64,000 nucleotides of DNA from Clostridium paraputrificum (GTDB lineage Bacteria > Bacillota > Clostridia > Clostridiales > Clostridiaceae). Under the pieces are notes generated by a model, which had not been told where the DNA came from, ran no database searches, and saw only the letters and a list, made by a program, of their open reading frames with translations. Each line of letters begins with the position of its first letter. Position 1 is the stretch's first letter. The DNA is taken from assembly GCF_900447045.1 (NCBI RefSeq), contig NZ_UAWH01000014.1:1238501-1302500 (forward strand), read 5' to 3'. A program made the translations under genes and the position numbers. Positions 7,813-16,868 of the stretch are shown one piece after another.

Positions 7813-8724
7813 ATGACTCCTAATAAATTATTAAAGCTATACAATATAAGTGATAGAATACCCTTTGATAGAGAATCTAAAATAGTTGTAATTAGCGATG
7901 TTCATAGAGGAGATGGAAGCTATGCTGATTCATTAATGAGCAATAAAAATATATATGTAGCAGCTTTAAATTACTATTATAAAGAAGGATATACACTTAT
8001 TGAAGCAGGGGATGGAGATGAACTATGGAAAAATAAATGTTATAGAGATATTTCTTATAATTATAGAGATGTTTTTCAAATATTAAATAAATTTAATAAA
8101 CATGGAAGACTTCATATGCTTTATGGGAACCATGATGGTAAGAAAGCATCTAAAGAATATTTAGAAAAGCAAAAAAGAAAGCTTCATAAAATAGATAGGG
8201 CCTTTGGTGAAGACTTAATATATTTATTGGATAAAATTAAATTTAAAGAAAGTATAGTTTTAAGACATGAGCCAAGTAAGAAGGAGATATTCATAACCCA
8301 TGGGCATCAGCTAGATTTTATGAATTATGAATTTGCACCTGTAAGCAAGTTTTTAGTAAGGCACCTTTGGAGATACATGGAAGGTATTGCAGGGTTTAAA
8401 GCTCCAACTAGTCCAGCTAATAACTATAAAAAAGGTGGTAAAGTAGATAAGAAATTAGCTGAGTGGAGCAAAGAATATAATAAATTTATTATTTGTGGAC
8501 ATACTCATGAAAGTAGGTTTCCTAAGTTAGGAAAAGGCTTGTATTTTAATGATGGATGTTGCGTTTTACCCTATTCTATAAGTACAATAGAAATTAGTAG
8601 TGGACTTATAGCATTAGTTAAATGGATAATAGATGTTAGAGATGATAACACCTTATACATAAGAAGAAATATTTTAGGTGGTCCAGAAAGGGTGGATGAA
8701 TATCTAAAGTATGTAAAAGAGTAA
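7813..8724 (+). CDS. Metallophosphoesterase (calcineurin-like)
   Basis: Cytoplasmic phosphoesterase of 303 residues with a two-metal active site. The ordered motifs are SDVHRGD (Asp29, His31), EAGDGDELW, YGNHDGK, THGHQLDF and CGHTHESRF, which together form the complete calcineurin-like metal ligand set. The layout resembles the UDP-2,3-diacylglucosamine hydrolase/YfcE-like branch, but a lipid A role is impossible to assume in a Gram-positive, so the substrate is unknown. A purine-rich AGAAGGG precedes the ATG. The dipeptidase gene follows after 20 nt and the reductase after another 16 nt, suggesting a three-gene operon. Confidence 0.85.
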   Translation: MTPNKLLKLYNISDRIPFDRESKIVVISDVHRGDGSYADSLMSNKNIYVAALNYYYKEGYTLIEAGDGDELWKNKCYRDISYNYRDVFQILNKFNKHGRLHMLYGNHDGKKASKEYLEKQKRKLHKIDRAFGEDLIYLLDKIKFKESIVLRHEPSKKEIFITHGHQLDFMNYEFAPVSKFLVRHLWRYMEGIAGFKAPTSPANNYKKGGKVDKKLAEWSKEYNKFIICGHTHESRFPKLGKGLYFNDGCCVLPYSISTIEISSGLIALVKWIIDVRDDNTLYIRRNILGGPERVDEYLKYVKE

Positions 8725-8744
8725 AGAAAAAAGGGGAAATAGCT

Positions 8745-9680
8745 ATGAAGTATATTGATTTACATTGTGATACAGCTGGTAGAATGTTATATGAAAATGG
8801 TGGACTAAAAAGTAATAGTTTTAAAATTGATATTGAAAAGATGAAAAAGGGCGGAGCTTTAGCTCAAGTATTTGCATTTTTTATAGATATAGGAGAAGTT
8901 AAAAATCCATTTTTAGAGTTTCAAATTATGCATAGAAATCTAGAAAAAGAGTTGGATAAAAATAAAAAGGATATAACTTTAGTTAGGAATGTAGAGGAAT
9001 TATCAAAGGCTGAAAAGGATAAAAAGATAGGAGCATTTCTTTCCATAGAAGAGGGAGAAACCCTTGAAGGGAACATAGATAATATTCAAAAGGTTTATGA
9101 TTATGGAGTTAGATTTATTACCTTAACATGGAATTATAAAAATAGTCTAGGATACCCTAACTATGAATTTTTATATAAGGATAAGGGACTTACACCTAAA
9201 GGTATAGAAATGGTGGAAGAGATGGAGAGATTAGGAATAGTTCCTGATGCATCACACCTTTCAGATAAGGGATTCTATGATTTGGTGGAAAAATGCAAGA
9301 AACCATTTATAGTAACACATTCAAATAGCAGAAGTATAAAAAGGCACCCAAGAAATTTAACTGACGATATGATTAAAAAGTTATCAGAAAAAGGTGGAAT
9401 TATGGGAATTAACTTCTGTGCAGACTTTGTAGGTTATGAAAAAGTTACTCAAATAAAGGACTTGGTTTCACATATTAAGCACATAAAAAATGTTGGTGGA
9501 ATAGATGTTATATCATTAGGTAGTGATTTTGATGGTATAGGAAATGAAGTGGAAGTTAAAGATGCTTCTGAAATGGGAAAATTAGCACAAGCCTTAGAAA
9601 AAGAAGGTTTTACAATAGATGAAATAGAAAAAATATACTATAAAAATGCATTATCATTTTTAATAGATACATTAAAGTAA
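8745..9680 (+). CDS. Membrane dipeptidase family (M19) dipeptidase
   Basis: Zinc-dependent hydrolase of L,D or D-containing dipeptides, 311 residues, TIM-barrel fold. Metal-binding residues are seen in DLHCDTAG (His7, Asp9), the bridging glutamate in SIEEGE, and later histidines in THSNSRS and the GSDFDGIG motif. No signal peptide, so the bacterial form is cytosolic, as usual in clostridia. A GGGG-containing ribosome binding site lies upstream. It lies between the phosphoesterase and reductase genes on the same strand with short gaps. Confidence 0.88.
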   Translation: MKYIDLHCDTAGRMLYENGGLKSNSFKIDIEKMKKGGALAQVFAFFIDIGEVKNPFLEFQIMHRNLEKELDKNKKDITLVRNVEELSKAEKDKKIGAFLSIEEGETLEGNIDNIQKVYDYGVRFITLTWNYKNSLGYPNYEFLYKDKGLTPKGIEMVEEMERLGIVPDASHLSDKGFYDLVEKCKKPFIVTHSNSRSIKRHPRNLTDDMIKKLSEKGGIMGINFCADFVGYEKVTQIKDLVSHIKHIKNVGGIDVISLGSDFDGIGNEVEVKDASEMGKLAQALEKEGFTIDEIEKIYYKNALSFLIDTLK

Positions 9681-9696
9681 GGATAGGTAAAGAAAG

Positions 9697-10437
9697 ATGT
9701 CAAAGTTATTAGGTAAGGTAGCCATTATTACTGGTGCCTCAAGAGGAATAGGAAGAGCTATAGCTATTGAATTAGGAAAAGAGGGAGCTAGCGTTGTAAT
9801 TAATTATTCTAAGGATGAAGAGGGTGCAAAGGAAACTCTAGAAGCTTTAAGGGAGCTAGGGGTAGTAGCATATGCTATAAAGAGGGATGTTTCTTCTTTT
9901 GAAGGAGCAGAGGAGATAATTAATAAAACTTTAGAGCATTTTGGTAAAGTTGATATAGTTGTAAATAATGCAGCAAGAAGTACATTAGGATTATTTATGG
10001 ATGCAACAAGGGAAGATATTGAAGGGTTAATTAGCACAAATCTTTTAGGAGCAATGTATCTTACAAAGTTAGCAATACCTCATATGCTTGGAAAAGGTGG
10101 AGCAGTTTTAAATATTTCTTCTATGTGGGGAGAAGTAGGAGCTTCCTGTGAGGTTTTATATTCTACATCAAAGGGTGGATTAAACTTATTCACAAAAGCC
10201 TTAGCAAAGGAAATGGCTCCATCTAATGTAAGAGTTAATGCTATAGCACCAGGTGTTATAGATACAAAGATGAATTCATTTTTAAGTCAAGAGGAAAGAG
10301 AAGAACTAGAAAATGAGATTCCAGTTGGAAGGTTTGGACTACCTGAAGAAATAGGAAAGACAGCAGTATTTTTATGTTCAGATGATTCAAGTTATATTAC
10401 AGGACAGATACTTAGAGTGGATGGAGGGTATATTTAA
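9697..10437 (+). CDS. ymfI: SDR family reductase, probably EF-P 5-aminopentanone reductase (YmfI-like)
   Basis: Short-chain dehydrogenase of 246 residues. The NAD(P) motif GASRGIG is near residue 14, NNA near 90, and the catalytic Ser, Tyr and Lys fall in NISSMWGEVG and YSTSKGG. The segment GASCEVLYSTSKGG, as recalled, closely matches Bacillus YmfI, which reduces 5-aminopentanone on elongation factor P; a general FabG (3-oxoacyl-ACP reductase) reads differently there. FabG remains the alternative because no fatty acid genes or efp lie nearby to decide. Last gene of the presumed three-gene operon, followed by two hairpins. Confidence 0.75.
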   Translation: MSKLLGKVAIITGASRGIGRAIAIELGKEGASVVINYSKDEEGAKETLEALRELGVVAYAIKRDVSSFEGAEEIINKTLEHFGKVDIVVNNAARSTLGLFMDATREDIEGLISTNLLGAMYLTKLAIPHMLGKGGAVLNISSMWGEVGASCEVLYSTSKGGLNLFTKALAKEMAPSNVRVNAIAPGVIDTKMNSFLSQEEREELENEIPVGRFGLPEEIGKTAVFLCSDDSSYITGQILRVDGGYI

Positions 10438-10438
10438 A

Positions 10439-10463
10439 ATAACTTTGCTTAGGGCAAAGTTAT
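10439..10463. terminator. Hairpin after ymfI-like gene
   Basis: Perfect 10-bp stem ATAACTTTGC/GCAAAGTTAT with a TTAGG loop starting 2 nt after the stop codon. No good T-run. Confidence 0.6.
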
Positions 10464-10498
10464 CTTATTAAGAGAGAATAAAGATAATAAAGTGAAGG

Positions 10499-10527
10499 AA
10501 GAACTTTGCCTATGGCAAAGTTCTTTT
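10499..10527 (+). terminator. Terminator downstream of ymfI-like gene
   Basis: Perfect 12-bp stem AAGAACTTTGCC/GGCAAAGTTCTT with TAT loop and a short T-run. It shares the ACTTTGC/GCAAAGT core with the hairpin 36 bp upstream. Confidence 0.75.
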
Positions 10528-10665
10528 AAGTGAGTGTTGGCTAAGACGCACAATAGCAATTGTATTGATGAATATTCTAAAATGGGGGAGTATATGGAAC
10601 AGAAATCGCAAAGCAATTTCTCCTCCTAATCTCTATTATCCTAATTAACCTGCTTATCTTTTTAT

Positions 10666-12273
10666 CTATCTTTCTCTCACTGCAGCTGCAATATTATTTG
10701 AATGGTCTCCAATTCTCTCTAAGTTACTTATTAAATCAAGGAAAATTGTACTTGAGTTTGCAGAGCAAGAGTGTTCATTTAATCTTCTAATATTGTTTTC
10801 TCTAAGATCCTTTTCGTATTTATCTATGGATTCTTCTATCTTTTTAATATTTAATGCTTCTATATTATCTTCATTCTTATAGCTTTCAATAGCTAAAGTT
10901 AAAGCTTCTAAAGTTTTTTCATACATAGCTATTAATTCATTTTTCGCATCAGTACCAATAGAAATATTATTATTTATTTTATCAGTAGCCAATTCAACTA
11001 TATTTTCAGCATGATCACCAATTCTTTCAATGTCATTTATAACATGGAAAGTAGCACTTAAGTTCTTACTATCTGTTACAGGTAAATCATAGGATGATAA
11101 ATCTACTAAGTAGTCTGTTATTTCTCTCTCTAGATTATTTATTATTTTTTCTCTTCTATAGACTTGCTCTATATTCTTTTCATTATTATTTAAGAATGCA
11201 TCCATTGCTGCTTCTATATTTTTCTTAGCTATTTCACCCATTCTTATAGTTTCTTTAAAAACTTGGGAACTTGCTACAACAGGTGTTTCAAGTAAATTCT
11301 TATCTAAATAGATAGCACCATCTTTTTCGATAATTTCATCACCTGGTAAAAGTTTATTAGCAAGTAAAACTAGGTATTTAGCTAGAGGTAATAGTACTAT
11401 AGTTACAGAAATATTAAATATAGTATGTGCATTTGCAACTTGTCTAGCAACATTACCTGGATCTATACTTTCAATTAAAGAAATTAATGGAGTCATAAAT
11501 GGAATGAAAATAACTACACCAATAACATTAAAGAATAAGTGAATAAGAGCTGCTTTTTTTGCAGTTCTATTAGCTCCAGCTGAAGCAAGTAAAGCTGTTA
11601 CACATGTACCTATATTACAGCCTAAAATTATTGGAAGTGCTACATTCATATCTATAGAACCAGTTGTTGCTAAAGCAACTAAAATACCAGTAGTAGCAGA
11701 GGAACTTTGAACTATTGCAGTCATTCCAAGTCCAGCTAAAACACCTAAAAATCTATTATTTCCAATTATATAAATTACATTTCTAAAGGCATCTGATTGG
11801 GTGATAGGATTTAATGAAGATGACATAACTCCCATTCCCATAAATAAAATACCAAAACCTAAGGCTATAGATGAAATATCTCTAGCTCTTTTTTTCTTTA
11901 GGGCTAATAAACCAATAGCACCAAGGCCTATAAATATTGGTGCTATTTTATCTAAATCTAAGGAAACCATTTGAGCTGTAATGGTTGTCCCAATGTTAGC
12001 ACCCATTATAACACCAGCAGCTTGCATTAATGTCATTAGTCCAGCATTTACAAAACTAACAACCATAACTGTAGTAGCACTAGAACTTTGGATAACTGCT
12101 GTTACAATAGTACCTACAAGTACTCCTATATATTTATTGCTAGTAACTCTTTCTAATATACTTTTTAGTTTTTCTCCTGCGGCATTTTCTAAGCCATCTC
12201 CCATAAGTTTCATTCCAAAAAGGAATAAGCCTAAACCACCAAATACTTCAATGAAAATGTTAAATGTGTCCAA
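10666..12273 (-). CDS. Na/phosphate cotransporter family protein with PhoU-like domain
   Basis: Inner-membrane sodium-coupled phosphate transporter of the NptA type, 535 residues. The membrane part holds the duplicated signature IQSSSATTVMVV and VQSSSATTGILV, each in an inverted half, and hydrophobic segments to about residue 310. The last 190 residues are charged, helical and PhoU-like, with repeated IERIGDHAENI and LERIGDHSNNI motifs. The start is a TTG at 12273, supported by GAAGGAG eight nt upstream. A promoter TTGACA-17-TATTAT lies about 110 bp upstream. Neighbouring genes are a two-component system, consistent with phosphate control but not proof of it. Confidence 0.9.
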   Translation of the reverse strand: MDTFNIFIEVFGGLGLFLFGMKLMGDGLENAAGEKLKSILERVTSNKYIGVLVGTIVTAVIQSSSATTVMVVSFVNAGLMTLMQAAGVIMGANIGTTITAQMVSLDLDKIAPIFIGLGAIGLLALKKKRARDISSIALGFGILFMGMGVMSSSLNPITQSDAFRNVIYIIGNNRFLGVLAGLGMTAIVQSSSATTGILVALATTGSIDMNVALPIILGCNIGTCVTALLASAGANRTAKKAALIHLFFNVIGVVIFIPFMTPLISLIESIDPGNVARQVANAHTIFNISVTIVLLPLAKYLVLLANKLLPGDEIIEKDGAIYLDKNLLETPVVASSQVFKETIRMGEIAKKNIEAAMDAFLNNNEKNIEQVYRREKIINNLEREITDYLVDLSSYDLPVTDSKNLSATFHVINDIERIGDHAENIVELATDKINNNISIGTDAKNELIAMYEKTLEALTLAIESYKNEDNIEALNIKKIEESIDKYEKDLRENNIRRLNEHSCSANSSTIFLDLISNLERIGDHSNNIAAAVRER

Positions 12274-12383
12274 AATTTTCGCTCCTTCGAATATATAATT
12301 TTTACATAAATTTAATGTACAATACTATTTTATAATTAAAAGTTAACAATTCTAAGAGCTTTAACCTATATTTAACAATACGT

Positions 12384-12412
12384 ATAATAAAAAGTTACAA
12401 AAATTATGTCAA
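12384..12412 (-). promoter_or_regulatory. Promoter of the Na/phosphate cotransporter gene
   Basis: On the minus strand TTGACA (12412-12407), 17-nt spacer, TATTAT (12389-12384). Downstream, TTAACC (12361) and TTAACA (12372), 11 bp apart on the plus strand, resemble half-sites of a Pho box. Confidence 0.65.
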
Positions 12413-12423
12413 ATAATACGGAA

Positions 12424-12458
12424 TAAAAAAAGATACTACCTGGGAGAGTAGTATCTTT
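12424..12458 (-). terminator. Terminator of the candidate small RNA
   Basis: Eleven-bp perfect stem, 8-nt loop, seven-T run on the minus strand (A-run at 12424-12430 on the plus strand). Confidence 0.85.
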
Positions 12459-12525
12459 ATGATATAGGGTTCTTGGGGAGTTGTGACGTTGTGTAAACTT
12501 CCATATCTGCTAGGAATAATCTTAC
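12424..12525 (-). ncRNA. Candidate small RNA between two-component system and phosphate transporter
   Basis: A minus-strand promoter (TTGATT at 12560-12555, 17-nt spacer, TATACT at 12537-12532) is followed about 100 nt later by a strong terminator: 11-bp stem with arms AAAGATACTAC/GTAGTATCTTT, then seven T. No ORF lies between. The predicted RNA has a C-rich unpaired stretch, ACAACTCCCCAAGAACCCT, which could pair with purine-rich ribosome binding sites. An alternative is a leader with premature terminator for the transporter gene, but that gene has its own promoter downstream. This is the main content of the 345-bp gap 12274-12618. Confidence 0.4.
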
Positions 12526-12618
12526 AATACAAGTATATATAACTAAGTTACATAAATCAACAGAATATGCTTAAGTTAGGACCTTTTTCCCTAAAATAGG
12601 GACTAAGTTACTATTTAC

Positions 12619-14115
12619 CTATTCTTCAGGTGGATTTTCTACAGGTAATAGAAATTTAAATTCTACAGCATTTTCAATATTATTTAAAGAGTAATTAAAG
12701 TTGTGAATATCTAGTATGTTTTTTACTATAGACAAGCCAAGACCTGTGCTATTTTTATTTCTACTACGAGCCTTATCTATTCTATAAAACTTATTGAAAA
12801 GTTTATCTATATCATTTTTATCTATTTGAATACCATAGTTTATTACAGATATTTCATAAAAACTATCTTTCATGGAGATAGATACAACAATATCATTATT
12901 TTCAGGAGTATATTTTATTGCATTAGTTATAAGGTTTGTTAAAACCTGTTCCATCTTAAATCTATCTGCCTTTACATATGAGAAGTCAGTCTTTTCATCA
13001 AAAATTATTCTTAATCCATTTTCATTTGCTTCAATAGTAAATTTATTTACTAAGTTTTTAATTAATCTATTAATATTAAAAATTTCTAAGTTTGGTTTTA
13101 TAACACCTGATTCAAGTCTAGATATTTCAAGCATATTTGTGACTAGAATGCTCATTTTTTTTGATTCATCAATTATTGTCTCCAGGTATTCTAGGGCGTT
13201 ATCTCCAGAAACAATACCATCTTTAAGACCTTCAGCATATCCTTCTATTATACCTATTGGAGTTTTTAATTCATGGCTAACAGAGTCAACAAAGTCTTTT
13301 CTCATAATCTCTAGATTTCTTTCTTTTTCTATATCTTCTTCAAGTTTCTTATTCTTTTCTTTTAAGTCTTGAAGGGCTCCATCTAAATTGCTTGATAAAA
13401 AGTTTAAAGTACTAGCAAGATTTCCAATTTCATCTTCTCTGTCAATTTTACATTTTTCATTAAAGTTCATTTGGGACATCTTTTTAGCAACATTATTAAT
13501 TTTTATAAGTGGTTTAGATATAAGATTAGTGTATACAGTAGAAAGTAATATTGATATAAATATGAAACCTATAAATATGTAAGAATAAAATTCCCTTATA
13601 ACATCAGAAGCTTCTTGAATAGGTTGAATGGATGTAACTGAAATTAATATTGAATCATTAGTAGAATATAAACTCATAGGAGCCAAAACACCAATTTTCG
13701 TACTGTTACTATTAGGATCTATAAAATCTATGGTTTGAGGTTTTCCTGATGCAATAATCTCTTTTCTTAAATTATTATTTTTCAATAGTTGTTTTAGTGT
13801 TCTAACATAGGCTGTATCTTCACTGTAGGAATCAGAGATATAAAGTGTATCTCCAGTAATGGAAGAGAAAATACCTATTCTTGAATTTGTTTCACTTTCT
13901 AATATAATTAATGCTTTGCCAATGCTATTATAATCTTGAGTTTGATTAGCATATAAGGAAGTAAACCTATTAATATCTTTAACTAAATTATTCTTTTTCT
14001 TTAATTCATAAAAGCTTTGAAAAAAGAAGGTTTGAAATATAAATATAACAATCATTAACCCAAGTAAAAGGCTAAGAGTAATGATGAATATTTTTTTTGA
14101 TAAGTTATTCTTCAT
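12619..14115 (-). CDS. Sensor histidine kinase
   Basis: Membrane histidine kinase of 498 residues, partner of the regulator encoded just upstream. Two membrane segments (about 9-29 and 178-198) enclose an extracellular sensor region, then a HAMP linker with ISKPLIKINNVAKKM, a short coiled coil, HisKA with the phosphorylated His in SVSHELKTPIG, and an ATPase domain with N-box NLITNAIKYTP and G-box TGLGLSIVKN. The ATG overlaps the regulator stop by one base (TAATG), so the genes are translationally coupled. Closest class by architecture is PhoR/WalK-like without a PAS domain; the signal is unknown. Confidence 0.93.
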   Translation of the reverse strand: MKNNLSKKIFIITLSLLLGLMIVIFIFQTFFFQSFYELKKKNNLVKDINRFTSLYANQTQDYNSIGKALIILESETNSRIGIFSSITGDTLYISDSYSEDTAYVRTLKQLLKNNNLRKEIIASGKPQTIDFIDPNSNSTKIGVLAPMSLYSTNDSILISVTSIQPIQEASDVIREFYSYIFIGFIFISILLSTVYTNLISKPLIKINNVAKKMSQMNFNEKCKIDREDEIGNLASTLNFLSSNLDGALQDLKEKNKKLEEDIEKERNLEIMRKDFVDSVSHELKTPIGIIEGYAEGLKDGIVSGDNALEYLETIIDESKKMSILVTNMLEISRLESGVIKPNLEIFNINRLIKNLVNKFTIEANENGLRIIFDEKTDFSYVKADRFKMEQVLTNLITNAIKYTPENNDIVVSISMKDSFYEISVINYGIQIDKNDIDKLFNKFYRIDKARSRNKNSTGLGLSIVKNILDIHNFNYSLNNIENAVEFKFLLPVENPPEE

Positions 14116-14786
14116 TATTTCACCTCAAATTTATATCCGCTACCTCTAACAGTAACTATATAGTTAGCTTTATCTCCTAATTTTTCTCTTAATCTTTTAA
14201 CATTGGTATCTACTGTTCTAATATCCCCATAGTAATCTATTCCCCAAACATTATCTAATATATTATCTCTACTTAAAGCAATACCTTCATTAGAGGCCAA
14301 ATATATAAGAAGTTCATATTCTTTTGGGGATAATGAAAGTATATTTTCATCTATTTTTACTTCTCTGGAAAGTTTATTTATTACTAACCCATTAAAGTTT
14401 TGGGTACTTGAATCTATTTTTTCACTAGTCCTTTTTAACAAAGCCTTTACCTTTGCAACTAAAACCTTAGGACTAAAAGGTTTTGTAATATAATCGTCAG
14501 CTCCAAAGTCATATCCTTGAAGTTTATCTTCTTCTTGCCCCTTAGCAGTAAGTAAAATAACAGGAATTGTTGATACTTCTCGTATTTTTTCTAATACAGT
14601 TAATCCATCCATTACAGGCATCATTATATCTAAAATTATAAGGTCGATTTTATTACTTTTAAAGATTTCTAAAGCTTCTTTACCATTTTCAGCTTCATAT
14701 ACTAAAAAGTCTTCCTTTTGGAAATAATCTCTTAATAGAAACCTTATTCTTATTTCATCTTCAACAATTAAAATATTTTTTCTCAT
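14115..14786 (-). CDS. OmpR/PhoB family response regulator
   Basis: Two-component DNA-binding regulator of 223 residues. The receiver domain has the acidic pocket EDE (9-11), phosphoacceptor Asp53 in ILDIMMPVMDG, Thr in LLTAKG and Lys in ITKPFSP. The C-terminal winged helix ends with the typical DIRTVDTNVKRLREKLG and RGSGYKFE. The ATG at 14786 gives the canonical MRKNILIVEDE start and has GGAG 10 nt upstream; a longer frame begins at 14855 but lacks such a site. Co-transcribed with the kinase gene. Confidence 0.95.
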   Translation of the reverse strand: MRKNILIVEDEIRIRFLLRDYFQKEDFLVYEAENGKEALEIFKSNKIDLIILDIMMPVMDGLTVLEKIREVSTIPVILLTAKGQEEDKLQGYDFGADDYITKPFSPKVLVAKVKALLKRTSEKIDSSTQNFNGLVINKLSREVKIDENILSLSPKEYELLIYLASNEGIALSRDNILDNVWGIDYYGDIRTVDTNVKRLREKLGDKANYIVTVRGSGYKFEVK

Positions 14787-14964
14787 AGTATAAAAACTCC
14801 TTTCATTATTGTTTGTATAAGAAGTTAAAGTTATTATCATATACCTTATGTACATTATATAGAAAATTCCGAGGATATAAAATAGAATAATGTAATTATA
14901 TATTGTAAAGTTAGGTAAAAAAGCTTATATTATATAGATACAATGATTGATAAGGAGATAATTG

Positions 14965-16212
14965 ATGCTTAAGCTGAATTTTGATGTGAAAAAACACTAT
15001 TTAGATAATGGTTTGGAAATATTAACTATAAAGAAAGATACTCAAATAGCTTCTATAAATTTAGGAGTTAAAGTGGGTGCAATATATGAGTCCTTAGAAG
15101 AAAAGGGAATAAGTCATTTTATTGAGCATATGCTTTTTAAGGGGACAAATAAAAGAAATAATGAAGAGCTTAATGATGAGCTTGAATCTTTAGGCGGAGA
15201 ATATAATGCATATACAGATTATAATTCTACAGTATATACAATAAGTTGCTTAAGTGAAGAATTAGAGAATGCTTGTATATTATTAGGAGATATGATTACT
15301 TCATCTAATTTTCCAGAAGAAGAGATAGAGAGGGAAAGAGGGGTAATTCTCGCAGAAATGAGAACAAGCAAGGATGATATAGAGGATTTAAGTTTTAAAA
15401 GAGTAAATGAAGTGGCTTTTAATAGTAGTCCATTAAGATATGATGTTACAGGATTAGAAGAAGTTGTTAAAGGATTAAAAAGGGATGATATTAAAAGGTT
15501 TTATAATAAGTATTACACTCCTAAAAACAGCTTAATAACAATGGTATCATCTATGGAACATGAAGATGCTAAAGAGTTAATTAGTAGAGAATTTTCTAAT
15601 TGGCAAGGGGTAGAGGAAGTAGAACATCCTGTAATTTGTGAAGATAATATTCCACTAAAGAAAGTAAGCTATAAAAACGATATGGAGCAAAGTACTATAG
15701 TTTATTTATATACATTTTATCATTTAGATAAGAATGATGAGTTAGCACTTAGAATACTAAATCACAGATTAGGTGAAAGCTCTAATTCATTGCTTTTTAG
15801 AGAGGTAAGAGAAAAAAAAGGACTTGCTTATGATATCTATACACATTTAGATATGACAAAGAACGTTAAGACTTTATATGTATACACTGCAGTTTCTGAT
15901 GAAGATGTGGAAGAGGCTATAAGAGCAATTGATGAAACATTAAATAATGTAGTTAATGGAAATATAGAAATAGGTAATAAGGACTTAGCTATAATGAAAA
16001 AGGTCCATAAAACTGCAGTAATATCAACTTTAGAGGACTCTGCTGAACTTTGTAACTATATACTACATCAGGAACTTGAAGATGAAGATATTTATGAGTT
16101 TGTTAAGGATATGGAAGGTTTAAATAATTTAAATAAGGATAAAATTTATAAAGTATCAAAGTTGGTACTAAAAGATCCTACAATTCATATTTTAACATCT
16201 CCAAAGGAGTAG
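14965..16212 (+). CDS. M16 family zinc metallopeptidase
   Basis: Processing-peptidase-like protein of 415 residues. The inverted zinc motif HxxEH is His51-Phe-Ile-Glu54-His55 (HFIEH), with the distal glutamate expected in the ERERGVILAEM segment about 75 residues on. The C-terminal half carries the second M16 lobe with the Arg-Tyr-like REVREKKGLAYDIY segment. ATG 14965 is 7 nt after AAGGAG; an in-frame TTG at 14962 is less likely. No signal peptide, so cytoplasmic. recX follows after 7 nt. Confidence 0.92.
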   Translation: MLKLNFDVKKHYLDNGLEILTIKKDTQIASINLGVKVGAIYESLEEKGISHFIEHMLFKGTNKRNNEELNDELESLGGEYNAYTDYNSTVYTISCLSEELENACILLGDMITSSNFPEEEIERERGVILAEMRTSKDDIEDLSFKRVNEVAFNSSPLRYDVTGLEEVVKGLKRDDIKRFYNKYYTPKNSLITMVSSMEHEDAKELISREFSNWQGVEEVEHPVICEDNIPLKKVSYKNDMEQSTIVYLYTFYHLDKNDELALRILNHRLGESSNSLLFREVREKKGLAYDIYTHLDMTKNVKTLYVYTAVSDEDVEEAIRAIDETLNNVVNGNIEIGNKDLAIMKKVHKTAVISTLEDSAELCNYILHQELEDEDIYEFVKDMEGLNNLNKDKIYKVSKLVLKDPTIHILTSPKE

Positions 16213-16219
16213 ATTATAA

Positions 16220-16858
16220 ATGAGCAAAATAACTAAGATAGAAGCTCAAAAAAGAACAAAAGATAGGGTTAATATTTATATTGATGAAGTCTATGCCTTT
16301 TCTGTAAGTGCAGAACTTGTATATAGAGAGGGATTAAGGAAAGACTTAGTAATAAATGAAGAAAAGCTAAAAGAAGTAGTTAAAGAGGACAATATAATAA
16401 AGTGTAAGAATACAGCTTTAAGAATAGTAGAAAGAAGCTATAAAACTGAAAAAGAAATTAAAGAAAAGCTTTTTGAAAAAGGTTATGAAAAAGATGAGAT
16501 AGATAAAACCTTAGAGTTTTTAAGTGAATACAAGTTTATAAATGATGAAGCTTATACAAAGATGTACGTTAAGGATAGGTCTAAAACCCAAGGTAGAGGG
16601 AAAATAAAATATGCCCTTATGAAAAAAGGAGTAGACCAAGAGGATATAGAAAGTGCATTAGAAACAATAGATAAAGATGAAGAAAAAGAAGCAGCACTAG
16701 AGTTGGCTAGAAAAAGGTACCTAGCAATTTCTAAAAGAGAAAGTGATAAATATAAGATTTGGAATAAACTATGTAGATTTTTAGTAGGTAGGGGGTATGA
16801 CTATTCTTTGGTAAAAGAGGTAGTTAAGGAAGTTGTCAATGTAGAAGAATTAGAGTAA
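16220..16858 (+). CDS. recX: Recombination regulator RecX
   Basis: Modulator of RecA filaments, 212 residues, close to the clostridial size. The three tandem three-helix repeats are visible: YKTEKEIKEKLFEKGY, FINDEAYTKMYVKDRSKTQGRGKIKYALMKKG in two stretches, and the C-terminal KIWNKLCRFLVGRGYDYSLV. The N-terminal region with ITKIEAQKRTKDRVNIYIDEVYAFSV is the usual RecX leader. Located 7 nt after the M16 peptidase gene and 10 nt before the next gene, so operonic with both. recA is not in the window. Confidence 0.92.
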   Translation: MSKITKIEAQKRTKDRVNIYIDEVYAFSVSAELVYREGLRKDLVINEEKLKEVVKEDNIIKCKNTALRIVERSYKTEKEIKEKLFEKGYEKDEIDKTLEFLSEYKFINDEAYTKMYVKDRSKTQGRGKIKYALMKKGVDQEDIESALETIDKDEEKEAALELARKRYLAISKRESDKYKIWNKLCRFLVGRGYDYSLVKEVVKEVVNVEELE

Positions 16859-16868
16859 GGGTGATCTT

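Noticed and set aside
12872..13372. Plus-strand open frame of 166 codons.
   Set aside because: Antisense to the histidine kinase, Ser/Phe/Ile-rich composition typical of shadows, no start signal.
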